Shown: positions 1 through 9,023, numbered from the stretch's first letter. The stretch is 64,000 bases of DNA from JAKBEU01 sp036172095 (GCA_036172095.1 JAVHSH010000023.1:62001-126000), one strand, 5' to 3'. Program-made: numbers and translations. Notes: generated from the letters alone by a model not told the origin.

Positions 1-1634
1 CCTGTTTCCATACGTAATAGTTTCCCAAATTGAGAGGTCGCATTGTTTTCCACGAGTATGCATTTTTCCAAGATTCCTGAAAATAATTCCGTAATCTTTT
101 GGACATGGAGTGGGTAGAGCGAACTGAAATGGATATAGGCACTATCCTTACCTTGAGCTTTGGCTTGTTTTAGCGTCTCAAGTGCCACACCTTTTGTTGA
201 ACCCCATCCGACAAGAATGGTTTGTACTTTTTTAATATCACCATATATTTTTGGAGTCAAAAAGTCATTCCGAAGATATGTCTGCCATTTCTTTGCTCTC
301 TTTTCGACCTGTTGTACACGAACAACATCACTTTCCGTCGTGTGTCCATCTTCAAGGTGCTCATATGAATTTGCCTGATAATACACGCCTTCCTGTCCTG
401 GCACCAATCGAGGCGAAATACCATCATCGCTCAACGCATATCTCTTATATGTCGCGTCGGCTTTGGTGATGAGTTTTCCTCTTCTTGGTGTATATCCTTC
501 CATGAACTTTTTTACTTCAGGATACGAAACTGTTGCATGAGATTCTGACAAAAGCATGTCCGAGAGAACGATGACGGGAAGTTGATATGTATCTGCCAGA
601 TCAAAAGCATATGGTGTCATCTCTATCATTTCTTGATGATCGCCAGGAGCAAGGACAATTTTCTCAAACTCGCCGTGCCCTGCATGCACTGAGAAAAGAA
701 GATCCCCCTGCTCTGTCCATGTCGGCATTCCGGTCGCTGGACCAGGACGTTGGGAAATAAAAACAACAAGTGGAAGCTCAGTTATACCAGACATCGAAAC
801 TGCCTCAACCATCAATGCAAATCCTCCTCCGGATGTGCCAACTGCACTTCTTACACCAGCAAATGATGCGCCAAGCGCAGAGTTTATGACGGCGATTTCA
901 TCTTCAGAATGACGAACCACCATCCCAGTTTTAGCACTCCATCCTGCGAGCGCGGTGAGAACACCAGAGGAAGGAGTCATTGGATATGCCGCATAAAAAC
1001 GGCAGTCTGCTCCAACTGCCCCGTACGCAAACGCTTCATTTCCTGTGAGTACAATCTGTTTGTCAGATTCTCTCTTTTGAAGAAGAGGACGAATATATTG
1101 TTTATATGAAGTCTGAATTTCTTCAAATCCTTTCTCAGCAAATGCACGATTAAGAGCGATAATCGACTCACCTTTTTTCCCGAACTGTTGGCCTAAAATA
1201 GCGACAAGTTCAGAAAGATCTGCTCCACATAATGCCAAAGAGGCACCAAGAGCAACGATATTTTTCATGATGACCTGACCATTCATCTCCTTCAGTATTT
1301 TTTGGAAGTGGACCGCAATTGCGATGCTTTCACCTTCCGGCGTAAACTGATCTGGATCGAATATTACAAGCCCCTCTTTGCTCATCTTGTTTTTGTGGAG
1401 ATCAAACGTCTCTTTATTCAAACAAATAAGGATATCAATTGTTGGTTTTATTGTCGTCACCTGTTCATCACCAAATGTGACGTCGTACGCATTATGCCCT
1501 CCCCGGATAAGAGAAGGATATTCCACGAAGTCATAGGTATGATATCCACTTCGAGAAGCAATCTTCGCAAAAAGAAGGCCTGTCGTCATTATACCGAAAC
1601 CAGCCTCACCACCGATTTTCCATGTGTATTGCAT
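1..1634 (-). CDS. 2-oxoacid:ferredoxin oxidoreductase, fused gamma-alpha subunit (partial)
   Basis: Oxidative decarboxylation of a 2-oxoacid to an acyl-CoA with electrons passed to ferredoxin. The frame is open from an ATG at 1632-1634 (MQYTWKIGGEAGFGI) to the left edge, so the C-terminus is missing. The first roughly 190 residues read as the gamma domain (GGEAGFG, YPSLIRGGHN); the rest is the pyrimidine-binding alpha domain (AYPMTPSS, VRHSEDEIAVINSALGAS, TSGGGFALM, RPGPATGMPT). This gamma-alpha fusion is the KorA/VorB-like arrangement. A thiamine-binding beta subunit is expected beyond the left edge. It lies 27 bases downstream of the ferredoxin gene and is probably co-transcribed with it. 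The family is clear; the substrate (2-oxoglutarate, pyruvate or branched) cannot be decided. Confidence 0.88.
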   Translation of the reverse strand, partial: MQYTWKIGGEAGFGIMTTGLLFAKIASRSGYHTYDFVEYPSLIRGGHNAYDVTFGDEQVTTIKPTIDILICLNKETFDLHKNKMSKEGLVIFDPDQFTPEGESIAIAVHFQKILKEMNGQVIMKNIVALGASLALCGADLSELVAILGQQFGKKGESIIALNRAFAEKGFEEIQTSYKQYIRPLLQKRESDKQIVLTGNEAFAYGAVGADCRFYAAYPMTPSSGVLTALAGWSAKTGMVVRHSEDEIAVINSALGASFAGVRSAVGTSGGGFALMVEAVSMSGITELPLVVFISQRPGPATGMPTWTEQGDLLFSVHAGHGEFEKIVLAPGDHQEMIEMTPYAFDLADTYQLPVIVLSDMLLSESHATVSYPEVKKFMEGYTPRRGKLITKADATYKRYALSDDGISPRLVPGQEGVYYQANSYEHLEDGHTTESDVVRVQQVEKRAKKWQTYLRNDFLTPKIYGDIKKVQTILVGWGSTKGVALETLKQAKAQGKDSAYIHFSSLYPLHVQKITELFSGILEKCILVENNATSQFGKLLRMET

Positions 1635-1661
1635 ATTGTTTCGTTTGTGCTTCAAATTGTG

Positions 1662-1934
1662 TTATTCTGGAAATACTTTCTTTCCCGTTTCATCAGTGAT
1701 AATAATTGCCGCAACGGGACATGCCTTAGCAGACTCAATTATCGTTTCTGGTGTTTCTTGTTGTGCTGTTTCAAGGACAATTGCCTTTGCTTCATCATCA
1801 AGAATGAATGTTTGAGGTGCTACAGCAATACATGTTGCCGCACCGATACAAAGATTTCTATCGACGGTAAGTCTCAATTTGCCGATTGTCACTGGGCCGG
1901 ATGGATTTTTCTCATCAAGTAGTTTGTCTGCCAT
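1662..1934 (-). CDS. Ferredoxin with a three-cysteine cluster site
   Basis: A 90-residue single-cluster ferredoxin, probably the electron acceptor of the oxidoreductase encoded directly downstream. The cluster motif is CIGAATC (Cys29 and Cys35) plus Cys72 in the sequence ACPVAAI. At residue 32, where a [4Fe-4S] ferredoxin normally has a second cysteine, there is alanine. With only three cysteines the protein would hold a [3Fe-4S] cluster or a labile [4Fe-4S] cluster with a non-protein ligand, as known for some archaeal and actinobacterial ferredoxins. The start is the only ATG that gives a full domain. Confidence 0.88.
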   Translation of the reverse strand: MADKLLDEKNPSGPVTIGKLRLTVDRNLCIGAATCIAVAPQTFILDDEAKAIVLETAQQETPETIIESAKACPVAAIIITDETGKKVFPE

Positions 1935-2046
1935 AAGATAATAATAAAATTAATAATAAATACAAATAATAAATACTAATATTTGATACTAATATTTGGT
2001 GCTCCTATTTGTTCCCTTATTTGTTCCCCTATTTACTTTCCCATTC

Positions 2047-2403
2047 TTACAAAACCTTCTGCAGTGCTTCCAAGGGAAGCAAAGCGCACTTAAGTCTGTT
2101 TGGACCAAGCTCAATTCCAAGCATCTTTATAATACTTGTTTTATCCCATTTTCTCAACTCAGAAATTGCCTTACCCACCGCTTCATCTGTAAGAAGCGAT
2201 GCGCAAGCTTTTGAAATCGCGCACCCTTTACCGGTAAACATCGCATGTTTAATAACATCATTTTCCACCTCAACTTCCATCTGGATTACGTCGCCACAGA
2301 GGGGATTATCTAATTTGATTTTTTTCGTTGCACTGGGCAAACGGCCAAAATTATGTGGATTGCTTGAGTGTTGAAGGATACGTTCTTGATAAATTGATTG
2401 CAT
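2047..2403 (-). CDS. sufU: SufU/IscU-type Fe-S scaffold or sulfur-transfer protein
   Basis: A 118-residue NifU-N/IscU fold protein that takes sulfur from the cysteine desulfurase. Conserved residues are Cys36 and Asp38 in NPLCGD, Cys61 in TGKGCAIS and Cys106 in GPNRLKCALLPLEAL, which are the three cysteines and the aspartate of the SufU zinc/cluster site. It is slightly shorter than the usual 140 or so residues. It sits 26 bases downstream of sufS at the end of the suf operon, matching the SufS-SufU pairing seen in Gram-positive bacteria. Confidence 0.9.
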   Translation of the reverse strand: MQSIYQERILQHSSNPHNFGRLPSATKKIKLDNPLCGDVIQMEVEVENDVIKHAMFTGKGCAISKACASLLTDEAVGKAISELRKWDKTSIIKMLGIELGPNRLKCALLPLEALQKVL

Positions 2404-2429
2404 GGTTTATGAGTGACTGACAATTATTA

Positions 2430-3638
2430 TTATTTTATCGAAAAAACACTTATTGCGCGCCGTAATGATTTAATAAGTTTATCAACATCCCCCGTATCAT
2501 TATAAATGTAAAAACTTGCCCTGATGGAGGCCTCGACGCCAAGAAATTCATGGAGCGGCATCGCGCAATGATGACCTGCGCGAACTGCGATATTGTCTTC
2601 GTTCAATAACTGCGCGATATCATGTGCATGGATGCCATCAATCGTGAATGCAACTATTCCTGTCTGTCTTTTTTTGGGACCGATAATGTGTATCTGTTCG
2701 CCAAACGCATCAATAAGTGAATCAAAACAATACTGTGCCAGGATATTCTCGTGTGTATGGATTTCGTCAAGCCCAATCATCTCCAAATACCGAATCGCTT
2801 CTTTTAAAGCGACAACTCCCGCGATGTGCGGTGTCCCCGCTTCGAATCTATGCGGACCTTCCGCGAAATCTGTCTGTTCAATCGTTACCCTTCGTATCAT
2901 CTCACCACCATATTGATATGAGCTGAGTTTTTTTAGCAGATTTTGTCTTACCCATAAAACACCGACACCTGTGGGCCCCAACATTTTATGGCTTGAAAAT
3001 GCGAATGCATCACAATCGAGATTCTGCACATCAATCTTCATGTGCGGAACCGCCTGCGCACCATCGATAAGAATGATGATGTTGGGATTTATTTTTCTTG
3101 CTTCCTGTATTATCTCTTTGATTGGGTTGATGGTGCCCAATACATTTGAGACATAGGTGATTGCGAGTACTTTTGTTTTTTGTGAAATACTATTTCTTAA
3201 ATCTGCTGAACTGAGCTCATTCAAAACAACAAACTTCATTCCAATATCTTTACAAAGTTGTTGCCATGGAACGAAATTCGAATGATGCTCCACAATTGTC
3301 GTCACAATCTCATCTCCAGACGAAAGACTTCCTTGTATTCCGTGGACAAATAGATTGATTGACTCAGTGGTATTACGAGTGAATATTATTTCTTGGTCTG
3401 ATGATGCATGAATGAAGCCTTTAACGATACTTCTTGTTTCCTCATACTCAGCTGTGGCTTTTTCGGAAATATCGTATACGCCCCGAAAAATATTCGCGGA
3501 ATAATGTGTGTAATATTCATTGATTTTATTAACGACAGAGTTTGGTTTTAGGGACGTTGCCGTTGAATCAAGATACGTCAATTGTTGATTATTACCGAAA
3601 ATCGGGAAGTCCTTTTTTATTTTTTGTGCATTTATCAT
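2430..3638 (-). CDS. sufS: Cysteine desulfurase SufS
   Basis: PLP-dependent group II cysteine desulfurase of 402 residues that mobilises sulfur from cysteine as a persulfide for Fe-S assembly. The PLP lysine is Lys218 in SSHKMLGPTG, the ring-stacking His is in EHHSN near residue 119, and the catalytic Cys358 lies in RAGHHCAMPLHEFLG, a short-loop context typical of SufS. Length is normal for the family. Its start overlaps the end of sufD by four bases, indicating translational coupling. Confidence 0.95.
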   Translation of the reverse strand: MINAQKIKKDFPIFGNNQQLTYLDSTATSLKPNSVVNKINEYYTHYSANIFRGVYDISEKATAEYEETRSIVKGFIHASSDQEIIFTRNTTESINLFVHGIQGSLSSGDEIVTTIVEHHSNFVPWQQLCKDIGMKFVVLNELSSADLRNSISQKTKVLAITYVSNVLGTINPIKEIIQEARKINPNIIILIDGAQAVPHMKIDVQNLDCDAFAFSSHKMLGPTGVGVLWVRQNLLKKLSSYQYGGEMIRRVTIEQTDFAEGPHRFEAGTPHIAGVVALKEAIRYLEMIGLDEIHTHENILAQYCFDSLIDAFGEQIHIIGPKKRQTGIVAFTIDGIHAHDIAQLLNEDNIAVRAGHHCAMPLHEFLGVEASIRASFYIYNDTGDVDKLIKSLRRAISVFSIK

Positions 3639-4192
3639 ATTGTTATTCCTAACTCATAAATTCGATTATATACCTGTTTCTTGAATCCTTCTATCAAGAG
3701 ACTCCTAGCAGCTCCTTCACTAATTCCTCTCATAAGAAGATACTGAAGTTGGTCATTCGGAAGCGGCCCGGTCGTTGACCCGTGGGTACAGAATACGTCA
3801 TCGGCAAGAATCTCAAGAATGGGTCGTGAATCGACAAATGCATCTTTTGAAAGGATGAGGTTCTGATTTTTTTGGTAGGCATGTGATTTTTGTGCTAATT
3901 TTTCTATACGAATTGTCCCGGTGAATTGGAGTGCTGAGCTGTCATCCGCAACTGAGAGAATAAACAGTTCTGAAAATGAATTACCCGCTTCATGAATCTG
4001 TTCTGTATGCATTTTGAAGGTTTCTTTTTTTTTCATATCATAGAAACCAAACATATACAGTTTGACCTTCTGCGCAGTGATTTTACAGGATATGTTCCCA
4101 TCAATATTCTTGAAGAACACCACATACGTCCCTTCAGTATCGAATATGAGATTATTCGACTTTCGTGTGATAGTGATTAATTGAGGTTTCAT
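3635..4192 (-). CDS. sufD: Short SufD-like Fe-S assembly protein
   Basis: A 185-residue SufB/SufD-family protein, partner of SufB in the SufBC2D scaffold. The C-terminal signature is intact (SRPILEILADDVFCTHGSTTG, then a long helix RGISEGAARSLLIEGF). It is less than half the length of a normal SufD (around 420 residues): the N-terminal helical domain and much of the beta-helix are absent. Position between sufB and sufS with four-base overlaps on both sides supports SufD rather than a decayed gene. Whether it forms a complete heterodimer with SufB is unknown. Confidence 0.85.
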   Translation of the reverse strand: MKPQLITITRKSNNLIFDTEGTYVVFFKNIDGNISCKITAQKVKLYMFGFYDMKKKETFKMHTEQIHEAGNSFSELFILSVADDSSALQFTGTIRIEKLAQKSHAYQKNQNLILSKDAFVDSRPILEILADDVFCTHGSTTGPLPNDQLQYLLMRGISEGAARSLLIEGFKKQVYNRIYELGITI

Positions 4193-5583
4193 CCAACACT
4201 CCCTTCCATCTCCAAACGGATGAGTCTGTTGAGTTCGACTGAGTATTCAAGCGGTATTTCCTTAACAACAGGATTTATGAATCCATTCACCAAGGCTGTC
4301 TCGGCATCGATTTTCGATAACCCCCGCGACATCATATACAACAATTTTTCTTCTCCTATTTTTTCGACCGTCGCTTCATGTTGGACATAGCTTAGTGGAT
4401 TCTTAATCCTCATGGTCGGATATGTATCAGATCTTGAATGTTCATCAAGCAATAATGCATCGCATGAAACATATGTCTTTGAATTCTCCGCTTGTGGCAT
4501 TATCTGGACCAACCCTCGATACGACGTTCTTCCCCCTTCCTTTGAAATAGATTTTGAGACGATGCGTGACGTCGTATTTGGTGCAAAATGAATCATTTTC
4601 GCGCCTGCATCTTGATGTTGTTCGCTCCCGGCAAATGCGATGGAAAGCACTTCCCCACGCGCTCCTTCTCCCATCAGATAGACCGCGGGATATTTCATCG
4701 TTATCTGACTCCCTAAGTTGCAGTCAATCCATTCCATGACTGCATTCTTGTCGGCGCGCGCCCGTTTCGTCACCAGATTATATACATTCTTACTCCAATT
4801 CTGTACGGTTGTGTAGCGGACATGAGCACCTTCTTTGACAAATATTTCAACTACCGCACTATGAAGGGAGTCTCGTGCATAAACAGGCGCCGTGCATCCT
4901 TCAATATAATGTATATATGAGCCCTCTTCGGCGATGATGAGCGTTCTTTCAAACTGCCCGAATGATTGGGCATTCATACGGAAATATGCTTGAAGCGGAA
5001 GAGCTGCCTTGACATTTTTTGGCACGTACACGAATGATCCCCCCGACCAAACGCTTGTATTTAATGCGGCAAATTTATTATCTGAATAGGGGATAAGTGT
5101 CCCGAAATATTGCTTCACGAGTTCTGGATATTTGCGGACAGCGGTATCCATATCGCAGAAAATGACACCTTGTTTTTCAAGAGTTTCCTGAACCTTTTCA
5201 TATACAACTTCGCTTTCAAACTGAGCGCTCACTCCAGATAAAAACTTTTTTTCCGCCTCAGGGACACCGATACGATCATAGGTATTCTTAATCTCTGCGG
5301 GAAGTTCTTCCCACGAGGACACCTGTTTGTCGGTTGAACGAATGAAGTATGTTATTTCATCGAAGTTGATCGTAGAAAGATCTGCTCCCCATTCTGGCAT
5401 TTTTTCTTTCTTGAAAAAGGCATATGCCTGCAGCCGTTTCGCAAGCATCCATTCTGGTTCATTTTTCATGCCGGAAATCATCGCTACCCGTTCTTCATTC
5501 AATCCCTTTTCCGCGACAAACACATTCTTGTTCTTTACGGAGAATCCGAACTTATAGTCAAAATTGATTTTTTTCTTTTTCAT
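4189..5583 (-). CDS. sufB: Fe-S cluster assembly protein SufB
   Basis: Core scaffold of the SUF system. The beta-helix domain shows family motifs such as SVWSGGSFVYVPKNVK, EGCTAPVYARDSLHSAVVE, YTTVQNWS and the C-terminal region SYVQHEATVEKIGEEKLLYMMSRG. I place the start at the ATG at 5581-5583 (MKKKKINFDYKFGFS), where similarity to SufB N-termini begins. The frame stays open to another ATG at 5643 that would add 20 residues unlike the family. Neither start has a clear Shine-Dalgarno site. It is preceded by sufC and overlaps sufD by four bases. Confidence 0.94.
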   Translation of the reverse strand: MKKKKINFDYKFGFSVKNKNVFVAEKGLNEERVAMISGMKNEPEWMLAKRLQAYAFFKKEKMPEWGADLSTINFDEITYFIRSTDKQVSSWEELPAEIKNTYDRIGVPEAEKKFLSGVSAQFESEVVYEKVQETLEKQGVIFCDMDTAVRKYPELVKQYFGTLIPYSDNKFAALNTSVWSGGSFVYVPKNVKAALPLQAYFRMNAQSFGQFERTLIIAEEGSYIHYIEGCTAPVYARDSLHSAVVEIFVKEGAHVRYTTVQNWSKNVYNLVTKRARADKNAVMEWIDCNLGSQITMKYPAVYLMGEGARGEVLSIAFAGSEQHQDAGAKMIHFAPNTTSRIVSKSISKEGGRTSYRGLVQIMPQAENSKTYVSCDALLLDEHSRSDTYPTMRIKNPLSYVQHEATVEKIGEEKLLYMMSRGLSKIDAETALVNGFINPVVKEIPLEYSVELNRLIRLEMEGSVG

Positions 5584-5721
5584 ATGAATTATGTTATCCG
5601 GAGCTTGAAGATGCGGATTTTTGATGTGATGCATTCCACGCATACCAACGTGGAGATTATTACAAACACTGTAGGCTTAGTTACATCAGATCAAAAAGAC
5701 GCATCTCAAACTCGAGACGAA

Positions 5722-6429
5722 TCAGAATGCCTCATATCCTTTCTTCTCAACTACCTCAATCACCTCTTTGCCGCCTTCCTTGATAATTTTCCCCTCTTTC
5801 ATGATGAGCACAGTATCCGGCGACAAATAGGAGAATATCTTACTGTAGTGTGTTATAAATACGAATGCCTTATCTTTTCTAAACTCCTTCAGAAAGGTGA
5901 ATATCGTTTTTAGACTATCAATATCGACTCCTGTATCTATCTCATCAAAAAAAATGATTGATGGATTTAATATGGCCATTTGTAAGACCTCAAGTTTTTT
6001 TCTTTCACCACCTGAGGCCCCTTCATTCAAAGGTCTGTCTATCAGTTCTTTATTTATTTTCAACTTTTGTGCTATTTTTTCGATTTGTTTATATAAATCC
6101 AGCACATCGATATCTCTTTTTGCCAGACGAAGAAGTTGGAATACGCTGACGCCTTGAAGGGCGATTGGTGATTGGAAAGTCACACCGATTCCCAGTTGTG
6201 CACGTTTATCTGGAGTAAGGGTTGATATTTCCTTTTTGTTGAAAAGAAGGGATGATTCTGCAGATATTGCATAGAGTGGATTGCCGATGATTGTCTGCAC
6301 CAGTGTCGATTTCCCCGATCCGTTCGGACCCATAATCGCATATATCTGCTTTTTTGAAAATGATATTTTGATGTTGTGGAGAATCGTCTTCTTCGCAATT
6401 GAAGCAGTGAGGTTCGTTAGGGAAAGCAT
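5722..6429 (-). CDS. sufC: Fe-S assembly ATPase SufC
   Basis: ABC-type ATPase of 235 residues that powers the SufBCD scaffold in the cytosol. It has Walker A GPNGSGKS (34-41), Q-loop TFQSP, ABC signature EGASGGERKKLE (around 136-147) and Walker B SIIFFDEIDTGVD, with the SufC-typical Asp-Thr-Gly-Val-Asp. It starts two bases after the Rrf2 regulator gene stop, as the second gene of the suf operon. Confidence 0.95.
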   Translation of the reverse strand: MLSLTNLTASIAKKTILHNIKISFSKKQIYAIMGPNGSGKSTLVQTIIGNPLYAISAESSLLFNKKEISTLTPDKRAQLGIGVTFQSPIALQGVSVFQLLRLAKRDIDVLDLYKQIEKIAQKLKINKELIDRPLNEGASGGERKKLEVLQMAILNPSIIFFDEIDTGVDIDSLKTIFTFLKEFRKDKAFVFITHYSKIFSYLSPDTVLIMKEGKIIKEGGKEVIEVVEKKGYEAF

Positions 6430-6431
6430 TG

Positions 6432-6830
6432 TTATGAAAACAGCTCTGATAATTTTATTTGTTGCAGATCCTTCAGGATGACGGCATGGAGTTTCTTTTG
6501 AACAGGGCCCTTATGTTTGCAGATACTCTCAAATTTGCATGTTTCGCCTTCGCATTGGCAGCCGGTCATTACCATATCTGTTTCGAATATCGAAAAAAAA
6601 TCAAAGACAGTCATCTGCGAAAACCGTTTTCCTATCTTATATCCGCCGACTCGTCCTTCACGGCTTGCAAGTACACCATTATGCGCCAAGATAGCGCTGA
6701 TGCGTGCCAGGAAGCGTAATGGGAGTTTTGTATGTTCGACCAACTTTGAAAGTGATATGAACTCCTCAGAACCAATCAATTTGGAAATGATAAGGAGGCC
6801 GTAATCAGATTTTTTACTTAGTTTTAACAT
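6432..6830 (-). CDS. Rrf2-family Fe-S-responsive regulator, first gene of the suf operon
   Basis: A 132-residue Rrf2/IscR-type transcription factor. The N-terminal winged helix (LSKKSDYGLLIISKL, ASREGRVGGYKIGK) is followed by a cysteine-rich loop with Cys91, Cys93, Cys98 and Cys104, fitting binding of an Fe-S cluster through which it senses cluster supply. As the first gene of the suf operon it most likely controls that operon, including itself. SufR and IscR play this role elsewhere; which functional class this one belongs to is not resolved by sequence. Confidence 0.9.
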   Translation of the reverse strand: MLKLSKKSDYGLLIISKLIGSEEFISLSKLVEHTKLPLRFLARISAILAHNGVLASREGRVGGYKIGKRFSQMTVFDFFSIFETDMVMTGCQCEGETCKFESICKHKGPVQKKLHAVILKDLQQIKLSELFS

Positions 6831-6858
6831 ATACTATATGAGTGATAGTTTAAAGTAT
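6831..6858 (-). promoter_or_regulatory. Probable suf operon promoter/operator
   Basis: On the minus strand TATAGT lies just upstream of the regulator start codon, and ATACT/AGTAT (6831-6835 and 6854-6858) form a five-base inverted repeat separated by 18 bases across the same region. No good -35 is seen. A candidate autoregulatory site only; the repeat is short and AT-rich. Confidence 0.35.
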
Positions 6859-7899
6859 TTATTTTGAATTTGCAAGCGAGGAAATCTGCATGCGTGGTTC
6901 CCTATCGATCGAATCTAAAAAATATCCCTTTTCAGCCTTTTTCCATGCAGCAATTCCTATCATGGCAGCATTATCACCCGTTAGTATTTTTATCGAGGGA
7001 AAGTGGACTGTCCCTTTATGTTTTTTCGTCAGTTTTCTCATTTTTTTCCTGAGATACTTGTTTGCGGTCACTCCACCACCAATCACTAAATTGACGACGC
7101 CTGTTTGTTCCATTGCCTTTTCAGTTTTTTTGCAGATCGTATCAAATACCGCTTCCTGGAAAGCGCTTGCAAGATAGAGTAACCGCTTGTTTTTTTCCTC
7201 TTCGGAAATCGTCTTCAAGAAATAATAGAAGCTTGTCTTGAGTCCTGCAAAGGAAAAATTGAGGTCGCCACTCCGTAACATCGGTCGGGGAAAATGATAT
7301 TCGTCGACATTATGCGCTTGCTCCGCCAATCGCTCAATGACGGCACCAGCAGGGTATCCAAGTCCGAGAAGCTTCCCAGCTTTGTCAAGTGCTTCCCCAG
7401 CCGCATCGTCGAGTGTTGCGCCTAATAATTCATATTCCAAATGGTTTTTCCATAAGACGAACTCCGTATGCCCTCCTGAAATGATCATGCCAAGATAGGG
7501 GAACTTCATCTCTATCTTTGGATTGCCATTCCTATTCTGAGCGAAGGCTGAATAAAGATGTCCTTCCAAATGATTTATCCCAATCAAAGGTTTTTTATAT
7601 TGATGGGATAATTCTGTTGCCTTGTCAATTCCTACACCAAGCGCTATGGCAAGACCAGGTCCTTGAGTCACGGCAATCGCATCGATATCCTTCCAAGCGA
7701 CATGTGCACTTTTTATAGCCTGATCAATGACGTCATCAATCCGCTCTTCATGGGCTCGTTTTGCTAATGATGGAACGACGCCTCCCCATTTTTTATGAAG
7801 GAGAACTTGTGAATAGATGACATTCGATAAAATCTTTCTTCCAACAGTCACAGCTGCTGCCGTCTCATCACACGACGTATCGATTGCAAGTATATTCAT
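6859..7899 (-). CDS. tsaD: tRNA N6-threonylcarbamoyladenosine transferase TsaD
   Basis: Transfers the threonylcarbamoyl group to A37 of ANN-decoding tRNAs. A 346-residue Kae1/TsaD protein of the ASKHA fold: N-terminus MNILAIDTSCDETAAAV, metal ligands His110 and His114 in NHLEGHLYSAF, and the ATP-site motif GGGVTANKYLR. It overlaps the preceding tsaC-tsaE fusion gene by four bases, so t6A synthesis enzymes are co-expressed. TsaB, its usual bacterial partner, is not in the window. Confidence 0.95.
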   Translation of the reverse strand: MNILAIDTSCDETAAAVTVGRKILSNVIYSQVLLHKKWGGVVPSLAKRAHEERIDDVIDQAIKSAHVAWKDIDAIAVTQGPGLAIALGVGIDKATELSHQYKKPLIGINHLEGHLYSAFAQNRNGNPKIEMKFPYLGMIISGGHTEFVLWKNHLEYELLGATLDDAAGEALDKAGKLLGLGYPAGAVIERLAEQAHNVDEYHFPRPMLRSGDLNFSFAGLKTSFYYFLKTISEEEKNKRLLYLASAFQEAVFDTICKKTEKAMEQTGVVNLVIGGGVTANKYLRKKMRKLTKKHKGTVHFPSIKILTGDNAAMIGIAAWKKAEKGYFLDSIDREPRMQISSLANSK

Positions 7900-8945
7900 T
7901 CCTTTATTTCCTTAATTGTAATAGATCTAACTGTTTCGGTTTTATACAAAATCTCTATCGAAACGATGTGTGAAGTTTTCTTTATTGAATCAAAAAGGGG
8001 ACCCGCCTTGTTTCCCCATTCAATACAGATCACTGTCCCTTTCTTGAGATATTCTTCCAACCCTAAATGTGAAAACTCATCGACATTTTCTATGTTGTAC
8101 AAATCCGCATGAAGGAATGTCCTTATTGACTCATGATGTGTTTTGTATTCGTAATACACGACATAGGTTGGGGAGATGATGTTCGCAACACCGAGATATC
8201 TTCCTATCCCCTGAGCGAGAACCGTTTTTCCGGCGCCCATTTCGCCTTCCACGATAAATACAACCGGTTTGTCAATTCCCAAAGAAGAATATTTCTCCGC
8301 AATATATAATCCCAGTTTTTTTGTCTCAGACGCACTGGTTGATGTATAGGAGTGTTTTGCTGAAGGCAGGATATCTCCTTGACGCAGAAGTTGTAAAGTT
8401 TCTCCTGACAAATCCACTATGGTCGATGGTTTATTCCGAGGAAGTTTCCCGAAATCGATGACCAAGTCAATCAGTTTCTTTTTTTCTGCCGATAGCTCAT
8501 CTATGAATCCCTGAGCCTCATAATGAGGTGATTTTCCAGAAATATTGGCAGATGTCGCTGTTAGCGGCTTGCTATACGCATGCACCAAATCATTGATCCA
8601 TTTATGGATGGGTAGCCGTATCCCCAGTGTGTTTCGTTCAGACTCAAGCAAACCACACACTTTGTTTTTTGAAGGCAAGATGATGGTAAAAGGACCAGGA
8701 AGCAACGTACGAAGTATCGCTTCTTTATCTGACGTCTTCACAAGCGTATCAATCATATTAAATCCATCGGTAAACACCGATATGGGTTTTCCCCATGGCC
8801 GGTTTTTAACGGAAATAAGCTTTTTGACGGCGTTTTCATTCGTTGCATCACATATCAACCCATACACGGTATCGGATGGCGCGACTATTAGTCCGCCATG
8901 CCGCAATATATCGATGCAACGCTGTAATTCATCATTATTGGCCAT
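7896..8945 (-). CDS. Fused TsaC (YrdC/Sua5) - TsaE protein for t6A synthesis
   Basis: A 349-residue two-domain protein. Residues 1 to about 195 are a YrdC/TsaC domain that makes threonylcarbamoyl-AMP (SDTVYGL, KNRPWGKPISVF, SANISG at 132-137). Residues from about 205 to the end are TsaE, the small ATPase that resets the TsaD complex: Walker A GEMGAGKT at 234-241, then SPTYVVYYEY, HADLYN and CIEWGNK. Both domains look complete. These are normally separate proteins. The gene leads the pair with tsaD; TATAAT on the minus strand (8951-8956) lies five bases upstream of the start. Confidence 0.93.
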   Translation of the reverse strand: MANNDELQRCIDILRHGGLIVAPSDTVYGLICDATNENAVKKLISVKNRPWGKPISVFTDGFNMIDTLVKTSDKEAILRTLLPGPFTIILPSKNKVCGLLESERNTLGIRLPIHKWINDLVHAYSKPLTATSANISGKSPHYEAQGFIDELSAEKKKLIDLVIDFGKLPRNKPSTIVDLSGETLQLLRQGDILPSAKHSYTSTSASETKKLGLYIAEKYSSLGIDKPVVFIVEGEMGAGKTVLAQGIGRYLGVANIISPTYVVYYEYKTHHESIRTFLHADLYNIENVDEFSHLGLEEYLKKGTVICIEWGNKAGPLFDSIKKTSHIVSIEILYKTETVRSITIKEIKE

Positions 8946-8987
8946 AGTATATTATACTTCATAAACGGTACTCTTGCGGATTTCTGT

Positions 8988-9017
8988 TTGGCAGTTATTA
9001 AGACTATCTGCTACAAT
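8988..9017 (+). promoter_or_regulatory. ftsH promoter
   Basis: TTGGCA (8988-8993), an 18-base spacer and TACAAT (9012-9017). The expected transcription start coincides with the ftsH start codon at 9024, implying a leaderless mRNA. Confidence 0.7.
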
Positions 9018-9023
9018 AGGTGC

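Noticed and set aside
1302..1922. 206-codon open frame on the plus strand
   Set aside because: It is antisense to the oxidoreductase and ferredoxin genes, whose minus-strand products match known families; no family resemblance in the plus frame.
8988..9023. TTG start adding 12 residues to FtsH
   Set aside because: The segment is occupied by a good promoter whose transcription start falls at the ATG at 9024.
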